Shown here: positions 8,861-18,758 of the stretch, piece by piece
Position numbering within the stretch: the first letter of the stretch is position 1
Layout: every line of letters begins with the position of its first letter
Assembly: GCF_037154015.1 (NCBI RefSeq)
Contig: NZ_JBANRL010000001.1
Coordinates: forward strand, 868,001 to 932,000
Length of the DNA stretch: 64,000 bases
Source: Altererythrobacter aquiaggeris
GTDB taxonomy: Bacteria; Pseudomonadota; Alphaproteobacteria; Sphingomonadales; Sphingomonadaceae
Reading direction: 5' to 3'
Program-made: the position numbers and the translations under genes
Notes under the pieces: model-generated
Told to the model about the DNA's origin: nothing
Database searches by the model: none
The model's input: the letters and a program-made list of their open reading frames with translations, nothing else

Positions 8861-10162
8861 CTAGTGGACGGATCGCCCGATATCTGCCGCCGCATCAGGC
8901 TGCGAATTTTCGCGCAAGGTGTCGATCAGTTTGCCCAGCGTTGCGCGCTGGACCAGAACCGAAAACAGCACCGCTGCGAATGTTGCGGCCACCAGCAGAT
9001 CGCGTGTTTCATTAGCGGGCAGCGACAGAACCAGCGCGATGGAAATACCGCCGCGCAGACCGCCCCACCATAGGACGCGCCCCGCGCCCTTGGTATCCAG
9101 CCGCGCAGCCGGCACGACCTTGGTCATCGCACCAACCGCGGCAGCCCGCGCTGCCAGCGTGATCACGATAGCCGCCACGGCCAGCACAATGTGCGGGATA
9201 CCGGGCACCAGCACGATGAGTTCCAACCCGATCAGCAGGAACAGAACCGAATTGAGCAATTCGTCGACCAATTCCCAGAATTTGACTACGTAATCCTGCG
9301 TCACGTCGCTCATCGCGGTGTTCATACCGTGATTTCCGATCAGCAACCCCGCAACCGCCATCGCGAGCGGGCCGGATATATGAAGATAGGTACACAGCGC
9401 GTACCCGCCCATCACAATCGCCAGTGTTATCAGCACTTCGAGCGCATATTCATCCATGCTGCCCAGTGCCTTGAAGCCAAGCCAACCGAATATCAGGCCG
9501 ACAAGCACGCCGCCGCCCGCCTCGATGGTGAACAACCGCGCGCCCTCGGAAACGGAAAAGTCGGCACCCGAAATTGCCGCACCCAGCAATATGGTGAAAA
9601 TGACGATACCGACACCGTCGTTAAACAGGCTTTCACCGGCGACCGCAGATTGCAGCGAGAGCGGGACGTTCTCTTCCTTCAGCACGCCCAGAACCGAAAC
9701 CGGATCGGTGGGCGAGATCAGCGCGCCGAACACGAAATACCAGATCGGCAATATCGGCAGGCCAAGCATCAAGCCCACGCCCCACATGGCCAGGCCGACC
9801 AGAACGGTTGAGATAATCACCCCGACCGTGGATAGCAGCAGGACCGGCAGCCAGTCGGCTTTCAACCGGTCCAGATCGACATGCAAAGCGCCCGCAAACA
9901 GCAGGAAGCTGAGCATCCCTTGCAGCAGCGTGTCGGTGAAATTCATCTGTTCGAGCAGCTGCGCGACATCATTGTCGAGCGTAATGCCCGGGATGAAGGC
10001 ATCGGCAACAAGCAGTCCGATTGCCGCCAGTGCGCCCATGACAGTCAGGCCGATCACATGGGGCAATTTGATGAACTGATGGTTGAACCAGCCCAGCACG
10101 GCGGCCGCGACCACCAGCATAGCGGCAATATCGAAGGCATTAAGGCTTTGGGTTTCATGCAT
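8861..10162 (-). CDS. CPA1-type cation/proton antiporter (NhaP-like)
   Basis: 433 residues with about 12 hydrophobic segments. The Na+/H+ exchanger motifs are visible: SPTDPVSVLG in the middle and ESLFNDGVGIVIF, which carries the Asn-Asp pair of CPA1 ion-binding sites. It should exchange cytoplasmic Na+, K+ or Li+ for H+ across the inner membrane; ion choice cannot be read from sequence. ATG 10162 is preferred to the TTG at 10183, and neither has a convincing ribosome site. The gene ends at a terminator and is divergent from the HprK-like gene. Confidence 0.92.
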   Translation of the reverse strand: MHETQSLNAFDIAAMLVVAAAVLGWFNHQFIKLPHVIGLTVMGALAAIGLLVADAFIPGITLDNDVAQLLEQMNFTDTLLQGMLSFLLFAGALHVDLDRLKADWLPVLLLSTVGVIISTVLVGLAMWGVGLMLGLPILPIWYFVFGALISPTDPVSVLGVLKEENVPLSLQSAVAGESLFNDGVGIVIFTILLGAAISGADFSVSEGARLFTIEAGGGVLVGLIFGWLGFKALGSMDEYALEVLITLAIVMGGYALCTYLHISGPLAMAVAGLLIGNHGMNTAMSDVTQDYVVKFWELVDELLNSVLFLLIGLELIVLVPGIPHIVLAVAAIVITLAARAAAVGAMTKVVPAARLDTKGAGRVLWWGGLRGGISIALVLSLPANETRDLLVAATFAAVLFSVLVQRATLGKLIDTLRENSQPDAAADIGRSVH

Positions 10163-10262
10163 CGCATGGGTGTAGCCAGCCAAGCGCGCGGCGTGAAGTG
10201 CCGCGTTTGCCGGAAACGAACCTTGCTTGCAAAATCATGCGGCTGCGCTTTAGTGCGAGGCG

Positions 10263-11165
10263 ATGCCGGAACCGCGCCTATACCATTACGCCCATTCGGG
10301 CCTGAATATTGCGTCGGAACTTGAACTGCCGGAGTGGGACGTCTTCGCTGCCAAGGTGCACGGTGATCCCGATATTTCGTTTCACATAGATCACGGGCTT
10401 TCGCCAACCGGGCTTGCTCCCCACGAACCGGTGATTTCGGGCAGCCGTCTCATATTCGATGATGACGACGCCGGAACATACGCAGCGGATGCCGGGCGCA
10501 AATTGCTGATAGCGCCAAAGCCCGAAGCATCAAGCCGCGAAATCCGCCTGTTTGCGCTTGGGTCCGGCTGGGGCGCGCTGGGCTATCAGCGCGGCCTTCA
10601 AATGCTTCACGCCAGCGCAGTAATGGGCCCGCAAGGCGCCGTTATGTTTGCGGGTGAGGCGGGGGCAGGAAAATCGACCCTTGCGGCGGCAATGGGTGAT
10701 CGGGGACACGCCTGCCTGGCGGACGACCTTAGCCGCGTGGACACCGATGCAGAACGCGCACAGATATGGCCGTCGGCCGCGCGGATGAAATTATGGGACG
10801 GCGCGATCGACGCTTTAGGCTGGTCAGACAAGGCGATGGAACAGGATCATTTCCGCGACCGGAAATTCCATTTCAGGTTTGAGACCGCGCCGCCGCGCGC
10901 ACCGGTATCGCTGCACGCGTGCTATGTTGCAGAATGGGGTCCGCCGGCCATAATCCGCCTGACGGGTGGGCAGGCTGTGCAGGCCCTGTTGCAATCGACA
11001 ATGTACCGCTCACAGTTCCTGAGATCGCTTGGCAGATTAGGGCACTACACCGTTGAAATCGCTAATCTGGCTTCAAAAATCGAGGTCTATCGACTGTCAC
11101 GCCCACGTGATTTTTCCGCGCTTGATGACAGTTGCGTGATGCTCGAAGATCACTGGTCGCCATAG
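10263..11165 (+). CDS. Orphan HprK-like kinase-fold protein
   Basis: 300 residues. The C-terminal half has the HPr kinase fold: P-loop GEAGAGKST at 131-139, a following CLADDLSRV block with the acidic pair of HprK-type enzymes, and a preceding MLHASAV strand. The N-terminal ~100 residues resemble no domain I know. Such proteins often sit in lasso-peptide or asparagine-synthase clusters, but no such genes are near. A true HprK is encoded about 46 kb away, so this is a paralogue with another substrate, unknown here. Confidence 0.75.
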   Translation: MPEPRLYHYAHSGLNIASELELPEWDVFAAKVHGDPDISFHIDHGLSPTGLAPHEPVISGSRLIFDDDDAGTYAADAGRKLLIAPKPEASSREIRLFALGSGWGALGYQRGLQMLHASAVMGPQGAVMFAGEAGAGKSTLAAAMGDRGHACLADDLSRVDTDAERAQIWPSAARMKLWDGAIDALGWSDKAMEQDHFRDRKFHFRFETAPPRAPVSLHACYVAEWGPPAIIRLTGGQAVQALLQSTMYRSQFLRSLGRLGHYTVEIANLASKIEVYRLSRPRDFSALDDSCVMLEDHWSP

Positions 11166-11201
11166 CTCTGGCTCCATCTGCACCGGACAGCGTTGAAGCG
11201 G

Positions 11202-12470
11202 CTACTTTTCCAAAGCCTCGCCAATCGCCTGTTCCACAGCATCATGCAACCCATCAAGGTCCGCCTGCCCCGTGCAATATGGGGGCATCACATAAATGGT
11301 ATTCCCTAGCGGGCGGAGCAGCACGTCCTGCCGAGCCAGAGATGCCTTGAGCCTTGACCCGACCTGCGAGAGATAGCCGGCGTCCACCCCGCTTTCCACA
11401 TCGACGGCGATCACGGTACCGATTTGCCGTGCGCCGGTGACGCCCGGCAGGCTTGCCAGACGTGTTAGCCCTGCGGACTGCCGTGCGGCAAGTGTGTCGA
11501 TTCGCCCTGCAACGGGTTCATCCCGCCAGATCTGCAGATTGGCGTTGGCGGCTGCGCAGGCAATCGGATTGGCGGTGTAACTGGACGAGTGGAAAAACTG
11601 CTTTGCCGGATCTTTCGAGAAATGCGCGTCAAATATTCGCGGCGTGGCCATTGTCACAGCCAGCGGGATCGCGCCGCCGGTCAGCCCTTTTGACAGACAC
11701 ATTATATCAGGCACCACATTCGCTTGCTCGCAGGCGAACAGGGTGCCGGTTCTGCCCCATCCGGTCATCACCTCATCCGCGATCAGCAACACGTCGGCGG
11801 CGCGGCAAATTTCCGCGAGCGAGGCCAGAACCGCGGGCGAGTATATCAGCATTCCGCCCGCGCCCAGCAGCAGTGGTTCGACGATCAGCGCAGCCACATC
11901 TCCGCCGGCGCATTCGGCTTCGAGTGCATCAATTGCCAGCTGCTCCTGACCGGCAGCGGGAAACGGGATGGTGGCGACATCGAACAGCAATTGTTCGTAA
12001 GCGCGGTTGAACACGCCGCGTTCACCGACCGACATCGTGCCGATCGTATCGCCGTGATAGGAATGTTGCATCACTGCGATGCGGCGGCGTTTTTCGCCGC
12101 GATTGACCCAGTGGCCCAGCGCCATTTTCAGTGCCACTTCGACCGCGGTTGATCCGCTATCGGAAAAAAACGCGTAATGGAGCGGGTCGGGTACCAGCGC
12201 GGCGAGGCTCGCCGCCAGCTGTTCGGCTGGTTCGTGCGTCCATCCGGCAAAGATAATCTGGTCGAGTTTTTCCGTCTGTCTGGCGATGGCAGCCATGATC
12301 CGGGGATTGCAGTGCCCGTGCGTTGTCACCCACCAGCTCGAAATTCCGTCGATTATCCGGCGTCCGTCCGCGGTAAAAATTGCGCTGCCTTCGGCGTGGG
12401 TGACCATCGGAATGGGCGCTTCGAGACCGTGCTGCGTGAACGGATGCCAGACAGACGAGAGGTTGCTCAC
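11202..12470 (-). CDS. bioA: Adenosylmethionine-8-amino-7-oxononanoate aminotransferase BioA
   Basis: 422 residues, class III PLP aminotransferase. It transfers an amino group from S-adenosylmethionine to KAPA, giving DAPA, the third step of biotin ring assembly. Visible: WHPFTQH near the N-terminus, typical of Bio[12 protein letters not shown] before the PLP site; and the Schiff-base lysine in CLSKGLTGG. The start is GTG, overlapping the bioD stop by 4 bp (GTGA). It is last in a bioF-bioD-bioA operon. Confidence 0.96.
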   Translation of the reverse strand: MSNLSSVWHPFTQHGLEAPIPMVTHAEGSAIFTADGRRIIDGISSWWVTTHGHCNPRIMAAIARQTEKLDQIIFAGWTHEPAEQLAASLAALVPDPLHYAFFSDSGSTAVEVALKMALGHWVNRGEKRRRIAVMQHSYHGDTIGTMSVGERGVFNRAYEQLLFDVATIPFPAAGQEQLAIDALEAECAGGDVAALIVEPLLLGAGGMLIYSPAVLASLAEICRAADVLLIADEVMTGWGRTGTLFACEQANVVPDIMCLSKGLTGGAIPLAVTMATPRIFDAHFSKDPAKQFFHSSSYTANPIACAAANANLQIWRDEPVAGRIDTLAARQSAGLTRLASLPGVTGARQIGTVIAVDVESGVDAGYLSQVGSRLKASLARQDVLLRPLGNTIYVMPPYCTGQADLDGLHDAVEQAIGEALEK

Positions 12471-13075
12471 AAGCGAACGCCTTCGGCAAAGGCCGCGTGG
12501 AGAGCCTCCGGTGTCAGCGGATCAAGCATCGGCAGCCGGCCAAGATTGCGCACTCTGCCGATCCGCGGAATCGTCTGTTCGGCCACCGGTTCGGCATCGC
12601 CGATAAATACGACGCCGTGAACCGGCACCGCGCGCGCCCGCAACGCTTCCAGCGAGAGCAGCGTGTGATTGATCGTGCCCAGTTGGGTGCGCGCGGCAAG
12701 GATTAGCGGTAGCCCCCAGATCGCGAATATATCCGCGTATAACAAGTTATCGGTAAGCGGCACGAGCACGCCGCCCGCGCCTTCCACGACCAGCGGGCTA
12801 TTCCCGGCGGGAAGACCAAGGGCGCTGGCAGAAAGAGTCACACCGTCGATCCGCGCGGCTTCATGCGGCGAGCACGGCGTATTCAGCCGGAATATTTCGG
12901 GCAGAATGCTGACGCCGGGACCTGCCAGACGCTTGACCGCAGCACAATCACCGCCATCGTCCAGGCCGGCCTGCACCGGCTTCCAGTATCGCGCGCCCAG
13001 ATGATGGGCCAACGCCGCCGCAAAAACGGTTTTGCCGATGCCTGTATCGGTGCCGGTTACGACGTAGCGAGACAT
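12467..13075 (-). CDS. bioD: Dethiobiotin synthetase BioD
   Basis: 202 residues. BioD closes the ureido ring of biotin: DAPA + CO2 + ATP to dethiobiotin. The P-loop GTDTGIGKT begins at residue 7, and KPVQAG and [12 protein letters not shown] blocks follow, all family hallmarks. ATG 13075 (MSRYVVTG) fits other BioD proteins; it overlaps the end of bioF by 19 bp, and the start at 13096 would add 7 unconserved residues. It is coupled to bioA. Confidence 0.96.
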   Translation of the reverse strand: MSRYVVTGTDTGIGKTVFAAALAHHLGARYWKPVQAGLDDGGDCAAVKRLAGPGVSILPEIFRLNTPCSPHEAARIDGVTLSASALGLPAGNSPLVVEGAGGVLVPLTDNLLYADIFAIWGLPLILAARTQLGTINHTLLSLEALRARAVPVHGVVFIGDAEPVAEQTIPRIGRVRNLGRLPMLDPLTPEALHAAFAEGVRL

Positions 13076-14232
13076 CGAACGTCCTCTCCATCCCATATTC
13101 CGGCAAGTGCGGCACCCAGCGCCCTGATGTTATCTTCTGATGCATTGAGTGTCAGCGAAATCCTCAAACGCGAGGTTCCGTGCGGCACCGTGGGAGGACG
13201 TATGCCGCGAACATCGAATCCGGCCTGCCGAAGCTGCCGGGCAATATCCATTGTGCGGCGCTCGTCTCCCAGAACAATCGGGATGATCTGAGATCCTGTT
13301 GCGCGTCCCAGAGCAGTCTGCGCCACGGCAATGCGGCTGCGCAGTTGCGCGCGCGGTCCATCATCCTCGATCAATCTCAGCGCCTCCCGCACGCAAGCGG
13401 CCATAAGCGGGGATGGGGCGGTTGAAAAAATGAACCCGCGCGCGCGATTGATCAGGAAATCCGTCATCGCAAGCGGTCCGCAAACCAGTGCACCGTCGCA
13501 GCCGAGAGCTTTGCCGCAAGTGCGCAACGTGACGACATTCGGCGCGCCTTCGAGATGTGCCGCCAGCCCGCGGCCTGCGGGCCCGAACAAGCCCGTTGTA
13601 TGCGCTTCGTCGAGCAGCAATATTGCCTCATATCGATCTGCAATCTCTGCCAGATCGTCCAGCGGGGCCTGATCGCCGTCCATGCTGTAAAGTGTCTCGG
13701 CCGCGATCCACACCTGCCCCGTACCGCCGTTGGCGCGCCAGTTTTTTATGGCATGTTCGAAAGCTGCAGGATCATTGTGCTGCGCGGCGATAAATTCCGC
13801 TCTGCCCAGCTGCATGCCGTCATGCGCGCTGGCATGGATCAGCGCATCATGCACCACCAGATCGCCGCGTTGCGGCAGGGCGGCCAGCAATGCGCCATTG
13901 GCGGAAAATCCATTGGCAAAATACAGCGCGCTTTCGCTGCCGAAATGGGCTGCCGCTTCAGCCTCCAACGCCTCGTGTTCGGGATGATTACCCCGCAGCA
14001 GCCGCGAACCGCCTGACCCGACGGGCACGCCGCGCTCGATTGCCGTTTTCGCCGCTGCCGCCAATTGGCCTGATGAAGCAAGGCCAAGGTAATCGTTCGA
14101 TGCAAAGTCGATCCCGTCGCGCGCTGCAAGTGTGCGGCGGCGGCCAAGTTTGTCCAGTTGCAGCAAATCGGCGGTATGCGCGGCGAACGGCCCGGCGGCA
14201 GGGTCCGCAAACAAGAAGGAATTGGAACTCAC
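13057..14232 (-). CDS. bioF: 8-amino-7-oxononanoate synthase BioF
   Basis: 391 residues, alpha-oxoamine synthase family. It condenses pimeloyl-ACP (or -CoA) with L-alanine to KAPA, the first ring-assembly step of biotin synthesis. Visible: [13 protein letters not shown] near the N-terminus, the [12 protein letters not shown] block, the [10 protein letters not shown] motif that contacts PLP, and the lysine in RTCGKALG. The start is GTG (MSSNSFLF). First gene of bioF-bioD-bioA; bioB and bioC are not in the window. Confidence 0.95.
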   Translation of the reverse strand: MSSNSFLFADPAAGPFAAHTADLLQLDKLGRRRTLAARDGIDFASNDYLGLASSGQLAAAAKTAIERGVPVGSGGSRLLRGNHPEHEALEAEAAAHFGSESALYFANGFSANGALLAALPQRGDLVVHDALIHASAHDGMQLGRAEFIAAQHNDPAAFEHAIKNWRANGGTGQVWIAAETLYSMDGDQAPLDDLAEIADRYEAILLLDEAHTTGLFGPAGRGLAAHLEGAPNVVTLRTCGKALGCDGALVCGPLAMTDFLINRARGFIFSTAPSPLMAACVREALRLIEDDGPRAQLRSRIAVAQTALGRATGSQIIPIVLGDERRTMDIARQLRQAGFDVRGIRPPTVPHGTSRLRISLTLNASEDNIRALGAALAGIWDGEDVRCLATS

Positions 14233-14319
14233 GGATTCTTCCCTAGCGCGCTGTGCGTTCCGCCGCTAGCTCTCCAGACCACTGACAATCGGCACATCTG
14301 ATTGGCATAGGCCTGGCTG

Positions 14320-14350
14320 GATTGACGCTGGTGTAGAGGGCCCGTCAATC
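14320..14350. promoter_or_regulatory. Perfect 8-bp inverted repeat upstream of beta-galactosidase
   Basis: GATTGACG (14320-14327) and CGTCAATC (14343-14350) are perfect inverted copies with a 15-bp spacer, ending 28 bp before the TTG start. The left arm contains TTGACG, a good -35 hexamer, but no clear -10 follows at 16-18 bp. It may be an operator. The rest of the 145-bp bioF/beta-galactosidase gap shows nothing else. Confidence 0.45.
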
Positions 14351-14377
14351 GCTGGACTACTGACAAAGGATAGCCAT

Positions 14378-16312
14378 TTGCAACTCGGCGTTTGCTATTA
14401 CCCCGAACACTGGCCCGAAGAACGCTGGGCGATCGACGCGGCGCGGATGGCGGCGATCGGCCTCGCGCGTGTGCGGATCGGGGAATTCGCGTGGAGCCGC
14501 ATCGAACCCGAACCGGGCCGTTTTGAATGGGAATGGCTGGACCGGGCCATCAACACGCTTGGTAATGCCGGTCTCGGGATTATCCTGGGTACGCCAACGG
14601 CAACGCCGCCGAAATGGCTGGTAGATTCGATGCCGGACATGGTCGCGGTGGATGCGCAGGGGCGCCCGCGCAAGTTCGGCTCGCGGCGGCATTACTGTTT
14701 TTCGCACCGGCCCTACCGCGATGAATGTGCGCGTATCGTGCAGGCTTTGGCAGCGCGCTATGGCGCAAACCCTGCGGTGGTGGCCTGGCAGACCGACAAT
14801 GAATATGGCTGTCACGATACGACGATCAGTTATTCTGCCGCCGCGCAGATCGGCTTCCGCAGATGGCTTGCTGCAAAATACACTGACATCGGCGCACTCA
14901 ACACCGCGTGGGGCAATGTGTTCTGGAGCATGGAGTATCGCAGCTTCGCCGAGATTGACCTGCCCAATTTGACCGTGACCGAACCCAACCCAGCGCAGGT
15001 GCTTGATTTCCGCCGCTTCGCTTCGGACGAAGTGGTCGGCTTCAATCGTCTGCAGGCGGAGATATTGCGAAAACATTCGCCCGGGCGCGACATCGTGCAT
15101 AATTTCATGGGGTTATACACCGAATTTGATCATCATGCTGTGATGGCTGATCTCGATGTGGCGAGCTGGGACAGCTATCCGCTCGGCTTCCTGGAACGTA
15201 GCTGGATGAGCGAGGCGGACAAGATACGTTACGCTCGGCAAGGCCATCCGGATATTTCGGCATTTCACCACGATCTCTATCGCGGCTGCGGAACCGGGGA
15301 TGGCAAGAATGGCCGCTGGTGGGTGATGGAACAGCAGCCCGGCCCGGTTAACTGGGCACCATACAATCCCGCGCCGCTGCCCGGCATGGTGCGGTTCTGG
15401 ACGCTGGAGGCGATGGCGCACGGGGCGGAACTGGTGAGCTATTTCCGCTGGAGGCAGGCACCTTTCGCGCAAGAGCAGATGCACAGCGGATTACTCCGGC
15501 CTGACGGGTCGGGGGATGCGGCCCTTTACGAAGCCGAACAGGTCGCCCGCGAGATTGCGGTATTGGAGTTTTCGGGCGCCGCGCCGCGCCGCGTGGCATT
15601 GATATACAGCTATGAAGGGCAGTGGCTGCTGGAAACACAGCCGCAAGGCCAAAGCTTTGTCACGCTGGAACTGATGTTCGCCTATTATACTGCTCTGCGG
15701 CGGCTGGGGCTTGATGTCGATATCGTTTCCCCGCACGTGCCGCTCGACGGTTATCCGATGGTGGTGGCGCCCAGCCTGCCGATTGTACGCGCTGATCTGG
15801 CCGCCCGTCTGGCGGCGCTCGATTGCCCATTGCTGCTTGGACCGCGCAGCGGCAGTAAAACAGAACATTTTGCGTTTCCCGAAGACCTGCCGCCAGGACC
15901 GCTTCAGCAGTTGGTCCCGGTCAAAGTGATGCGGGCTGAAAGCCTGCGGCGCGGCCTCGAAGTTCCTTCCGGCGAGGGAGCGATTTCACGGTGGCTGGAG
16001 CAGATCGATTGTGAGGACGAGCCGGAGATTGCACCCGTGTTGTTCCGCCGCGCTAATTGCCGCTATCTTGGCGGCTGGGCTGATCACGCCTTGCTTAGCC
16101 AGATTCTCGGGATGATGGCAGCAGAAGCGGGCCTGCAGGCGTACAATTTGCCGCCTGATATCAGACTGCGCAGCCATGGCGATCTGCGGTATGCTTTTAA
16201 CCACGGTCCAGAGGCGCTTTCGCTGGCAGATGTTCTGCCCGCGGGACGGCGTGATTACGTGCTTGGCGGTGATGACCTGCCGCCGGCGGGTGTCGCAGTC
16301 TGGCGCGAGTAA
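14378..16312 (+). CDS. Beta-galactosidase, glycoside hydrolase family 42
   Basis: 644 residues, normal GH42 length. It cleaves terminal beta-galactosides. It opens with LGVCYYPEHWPEE, typical of GH42. By comparison with the family, the acid/base is Glu142 (WQTDNEYG) and the nucleophile Glu318 (VMEQQPGPVNW). A trimerisation-type domain (about 400-590) and a small C-terminal beta domain follow. No signal peptide, so cytoplasmic. The start is TTG with AAAGGA eight bases upstream. No sugar transporter or regulator lies beside it. Confidence 0.93.
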   Translation: MQLGVCYYPEHWPEERWAIDAARMAAIGLARVRIGEFAWSRIEPEPGRFEWEWLDRAINTLGNAGLGIILGTPTATPPKWLVDSMPDMVAVDAQGRPRKFGSRRHYCFSHRPYRDECARIVQALAARYGANPAVVAWQTDNEYGCHDTTISYSAAAQIGFRRWLAAKYTDIGALNTAWGNVFWSMEYRSFAEIDLPNLTVTEPNPAQVLDFRRFASDEVVGFNRLQAEILRKHSPGRDIVHNFMGLYTEFDHHAVMADLDVASWDSYPLGFLERSWMSEADKIRYARQGHPDISAFHHDLYRGCGTGDGKNGRWWVMEQQPGPVNWAPYNPAPLPGMVRFWTLEAMAHGAELVSYFRWRQAPFAQEQMHSGLLRPDGSGDAALYEAEQVAREIAVLEFSGAAPRRVALIYSYEGQWLLETQPQGQSFVTLELMFAYYTALRRLGLDVDIVSPHVPLDGYPMVVAPSLPIVRADLAARLAALDCPLLLGPRSGSKTEHFAFPEDLPPGPLQQLVPVKVMRAESLRRGLEVPSGEGAISRWLEQIDCEDEPEIAPVLFRRANCRYLGGWADHALLSQILGMMAAEAGLQAYNLPPDIRLRSHGDLRYAFNHGPEALSLADVLPAGRRDYVLGGDDLPPAGVAVWRE

Positions 16313-16405
16313 CGCGGCCGCGCTATACCAATCCAGGAAAATCGCATGTGCCGGTTCAAGGCATCACGCATCTTTCAGGCGGCCGGAGGACGCACCGGAA
16401 AGAAG

Positions 16406-16481
16406 TGGTGCCCGAGGGCGGATTCGAACCACCGACACCACGATTTTCAATCGTGTGCTCTACCAACTGAGCTACTCGGGC
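16406..16481 (-). tRNA. tRNA-Phe (GAA)
   Basis: 76 nt on the minus strand, running from GCCCGAG (16481) to an encoded CCA (16406-16408). The acceptor stem GCCCGAG/CTCGGGC pairs perfectly; the D-arm AGCTCAGTTGGTAGAGC, anticodon stem CACGA/TCGTG with loop TTGAAAA (anticodon GAA), and the T-arm with GGTTCGAATCC are all present. It lies downstream of yacG on the same strand, in the common alphaproteobacterial order. Confidence 0.97.
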
Positions 16482-16569
16482 TAACCGTTATCGCGATGCC
16501 CGATCAGGCGGTCACGAATGGTTGGAATGCGGGCCTATGGCGAAGCCTCGCGCCTATGGCAAGGGTGAA

Positions 16570-16758
16570 TCAGGCGTCGCGGTCCAAATCATCGTCCGGC
16601 ACAATCTCGTGCGGCGCGGCAGGCCGCCCCGGCACGGCATAACCGTCACCAAACCACTTGGCCAGATCACGGTCGCGGCAGCGCTGCGAACAGAACGGGC
16701 TATGTTCCCGGGTCCGGACCTTTTTACAGATCGGACAGGATTTACGGTCGGTGGTCAT
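16570..16758 (-). CDS. yacG: DNA gyrase inhibitor YacG (small zinc protein)
   Basis: 62 residues. YacG binds GyrB and blocks DNA binding in E. coli. The four zinc ligands are visible: CPIC near residue 8, then FCSQRC around 23-27, followed by the DLAKWFGDGYAVPG block that defines the family. The start overlaps the stop of the RNase-like gene by 4 bp. The C-terminus is acidic (EIVPDDDLDRDA). Confidence 0.93.
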   Translation of the reverse strand: MTTDRKSCPICKKVRTREHSPFCSQRCRDRDLAKWFGDGYAVPGRPAAPHEIVPDDDLDRDA

Positions 16759-17729
16759 ACAGGGACGTTTTGCGCGAAGGCTGCATCGACTGCAAGCCCG
16801 GGGTCGGTTTCGAGCCGAATTTCGCGTCCTGTCCGGCGGGCCAGATCATCCAGCCACTCGCTCTGCAATTTTGCGCGCACCGCGGGGTGCATGGTCAGCA
16901 GCAATGCGCCCGGATCGGCAATTTCCTCCGCGCGTCTTAGCAGCAGCCGCACGGTCGCATCCGCGCGGTGATGGCCAATTATGTGCAGCAGCGAAGGGCG
17001 CGTCATTCGGCTGACGATCTGGACAAAGCCGAAGCCGTTCATGGCCGTCCGTTCGTGTTCATGGCGTGCTAGCGCGGCAGCCAGCACATCGTCGATCAGC
17101 TTGCGGTCGCTGCGGCTTTCAATGGTCGGGAAATCGATCCCGATCGAGCCGGACAAATCGAACTTGCCGATGGCTGCGGCGATGGCCGGTACGGCAGCCA
17201 GAGCGAGCGGACCGGCTGCCATCTGGCCATCGACATCTATCAGCGTCATGGCGGGCGTGGCGGAGCAATGGATGGAACCGCCCGGAAAGGCGATTGTCCC
17301 GTCACAGGCTTCGGTCCAGATTTCCTCCCAATCTGAGCCGGAAAACTTGTGCACGACAGTGACCGATTCTGCCGCATCGCGTAATTGTTCGGTAAGGCCC
17401 GGGGCAGGGCGAGTGTCAGCCCCGGTCGGGCGAGCTTGCGCCAGCTTGACGCGGCTGCGTTCTGCAATCGCAGCGCGCGTAATCACCAGTCTGACATGCG
17501 AACCTTCCTGCGCATTGGCAGGCAACCGATCGACAAGCGCTTGCTCGCCGCTGGCAAATTCCGCCCGGCCGCGCGTCGTATCACGGGGTTTGGAGACCAG
17601 CACGGCGTCTTCGATCTGCCCTGCGGTCAGCGATCCGGGCCAGTATATCCGCGCAGCGACCGGAATGCCTTTATCCATCAGCAATGCCCGGTCTTCGGCA
17701 ACACCATGTTCTACCAGCCACTCAGCCAA
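16755..17729 (-). CDS. Ribonuclease E/G-like protein, short form
   Basis: 324 residues, about two thirds of RNase G. The DNase I-like catalytic part is recognisable: LIDVDGQMA and GIDFPTIESRSDRK carry the two aspartates that bind Mg2+ in RNase E/G. There is no intact S1 RNA-binding domain at the N-terminus and no CPxC zinc link. It could trim RNA with partner proteins, or have lost activity; sequence alone does not decide. It lies in the infA-maf-yacG operon, overlapping maf by 8 bp and yacG by 4 bp. Confidence 0.85.
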   Translation of the reverse strand: MAEWLVEHGVAEDRALLMDKGIPVAARIYWPGSLTAGQIEDAVLVSKPRDTTRGRAEFASGEQALVDRLPANAQEGSHVRLVITRAAIAERSRVKLAQARPTGADTRPAPGLTEQLRDAAESVTVVHKFSGSDWEEIWTEACDGTIAFPGGSIHCSATPAMTLIDVDGQMAAGPLALAAVPAIAAAIGKFDLSGSIGIDFPTIESRSDRKLIDDVLAAALARHEHERTAMNGFGFVQIVSRMTRPSLLHIIGHHRADATVRLLLRRAEEIADPGALLLTMHPAVRAKLQSEWLDDLARRTGREIRLETDPGLAVDAAFAQNVPV

Positions 17730-18306
17730 TTTTGAAACCTGCCGAACCCAGCAGCAGCCGCGTTTCGTACAACGGCATCCCCATCACGCCGGAATGGCTA
17801 CCGCGGATCCATTCGATCAGGCTTTCCGCAGATCCCTGAATGGCATAACCGCCAGCTTTTCCGCGCCATTCGCCGCCAGCAAGATAACCGGCAAGCTCTT
17901 CAGCGGAGAAACGCTTGAAACGGACCGCCGTCTCGCTCAGCTTGGCGCGCAATGTGCCGTCGGGATAGCGCAGCACGACAGCTGACAACACCCGGTGGCG
18001 GCGGCCCGAAAGCAGCCGCAGGCATTTGCGCGCTGTGGCCTCGTCTTCGGCTTTGGGCAATATTCTGCGGCCTGCAGCAACCACTGTATCACCGGCCAGC
18101 ACAAAGGCATGATCGTCTGCGGCCGCAGTTGCTTTTTCGCGGGCCATACGGACCGCGTAATTGGCTGGACGTTCGCCGGGCTGCGGCGTTTCGTCTATGT
18201 CGGCCGATGTTACGCGCGCGGGCACGACCCCAAGGCGCGAAAGCAATTCGCGCCGTCTGGGGCTCGCCGACGCAAGGATTAGAGAGGGCAACCTACCCCC
18301 GGCCAT
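17722..18306 (-). CDS. maf: Maf-family nucleoside triphosphate pyrophosphatase
   Basis: 194 residues. Maf proteins hydrolyse non-canonical or methylated nucleotides (dTTP/UTP or m7GTP subclasses) to monophosphates, a house-cleaning role. SASPRR near the N-terminus is the substrate-binding signature; DIDET and LAGDTVV blocks and the late GGYAIQGSAE segment are also family marks. The ATG (18304-18306) directly abuts the infA stop with no gap, so it is in the infA transcript. Confidence 0.94.
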   Translation of the reverse strand: MAGGRLPSLILASASPRRRELLSRLGVVPARVTSADIDETPQPGERPANYAVRMAREKATAAADDHAFVLAGDTVVAAGRRILPKAEDEATARKCLRLLSGRRHRVLSAVVLRYPDGTLRAKLSETAVRFKRFSAEELAGYLAGGEWRGKAGGYAIQGSAESLIEWIRGSHSGVMGMPLYETRLLLGSAGFKIG

Positions 18307-18552
18307 TTATTGCGGGCCCGGGCCGCCCCGGCCAGGCATGAAACGATAGGTAATGCGCGCCTTGGTCAGATCATACGGTGTCAGTTCGCACAACACCTCG
18401 TCACCGACGAGCACACGAATGCGGTTCTTGCGCATCTTGCCGGCAGTATGGCCGAGCACTTCGTGACCGTTTTCCAGTTCGACCCGGAACATGGCATTGG
18501 GAAGTAGTTCCAACACCTTACCGCGCATTTCCAGAAGTTCTTCTTTGGCCAT
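18307..18552 (-). CDS. infA: Translation initiation factor IF-1
   Basis: 81 residues, an S1/OB-fold protein that binds the ribosomal A site at initiation. The core [20 protein letters not shown] and [18 protein letters not shown] is near invariant. A short C-terminal extension ([10 protein letters not shown]) exceeds the usual 72-residue length. ATG 18552 is certain from conservation; a reading frame running to 18903 is spurious. First gene of infA-maf-RNase-yacG. Confidence 0.97.
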   Translation of the reverse strand: MAKEELLEMRGKVLELLPNAMFRVELENGHEVLGHTAGKMRKNRIRVLVGDEVLCELTPYDLTKARITYRFMPGRGGPGPQ

Positions 18553-18758
18553 AAGGCTCAGCGTCCAATTTCGATAATGTTCATTGCCGCGCGCCATAGC
18601 TGCGCGATACGCAAAAGGAAAGCGTTTGCGCAGGAGGCGGCCGCGTCGCCAGCGGAACCGGAGGTGCGACAATTGGTTACATTGCAGTGCTTGTATCGCG
18701 CATCGGCCAAGGCCATCTGTCGCTGCGGGGACAGAATATTTTTTCGCAAGGGATTTCA

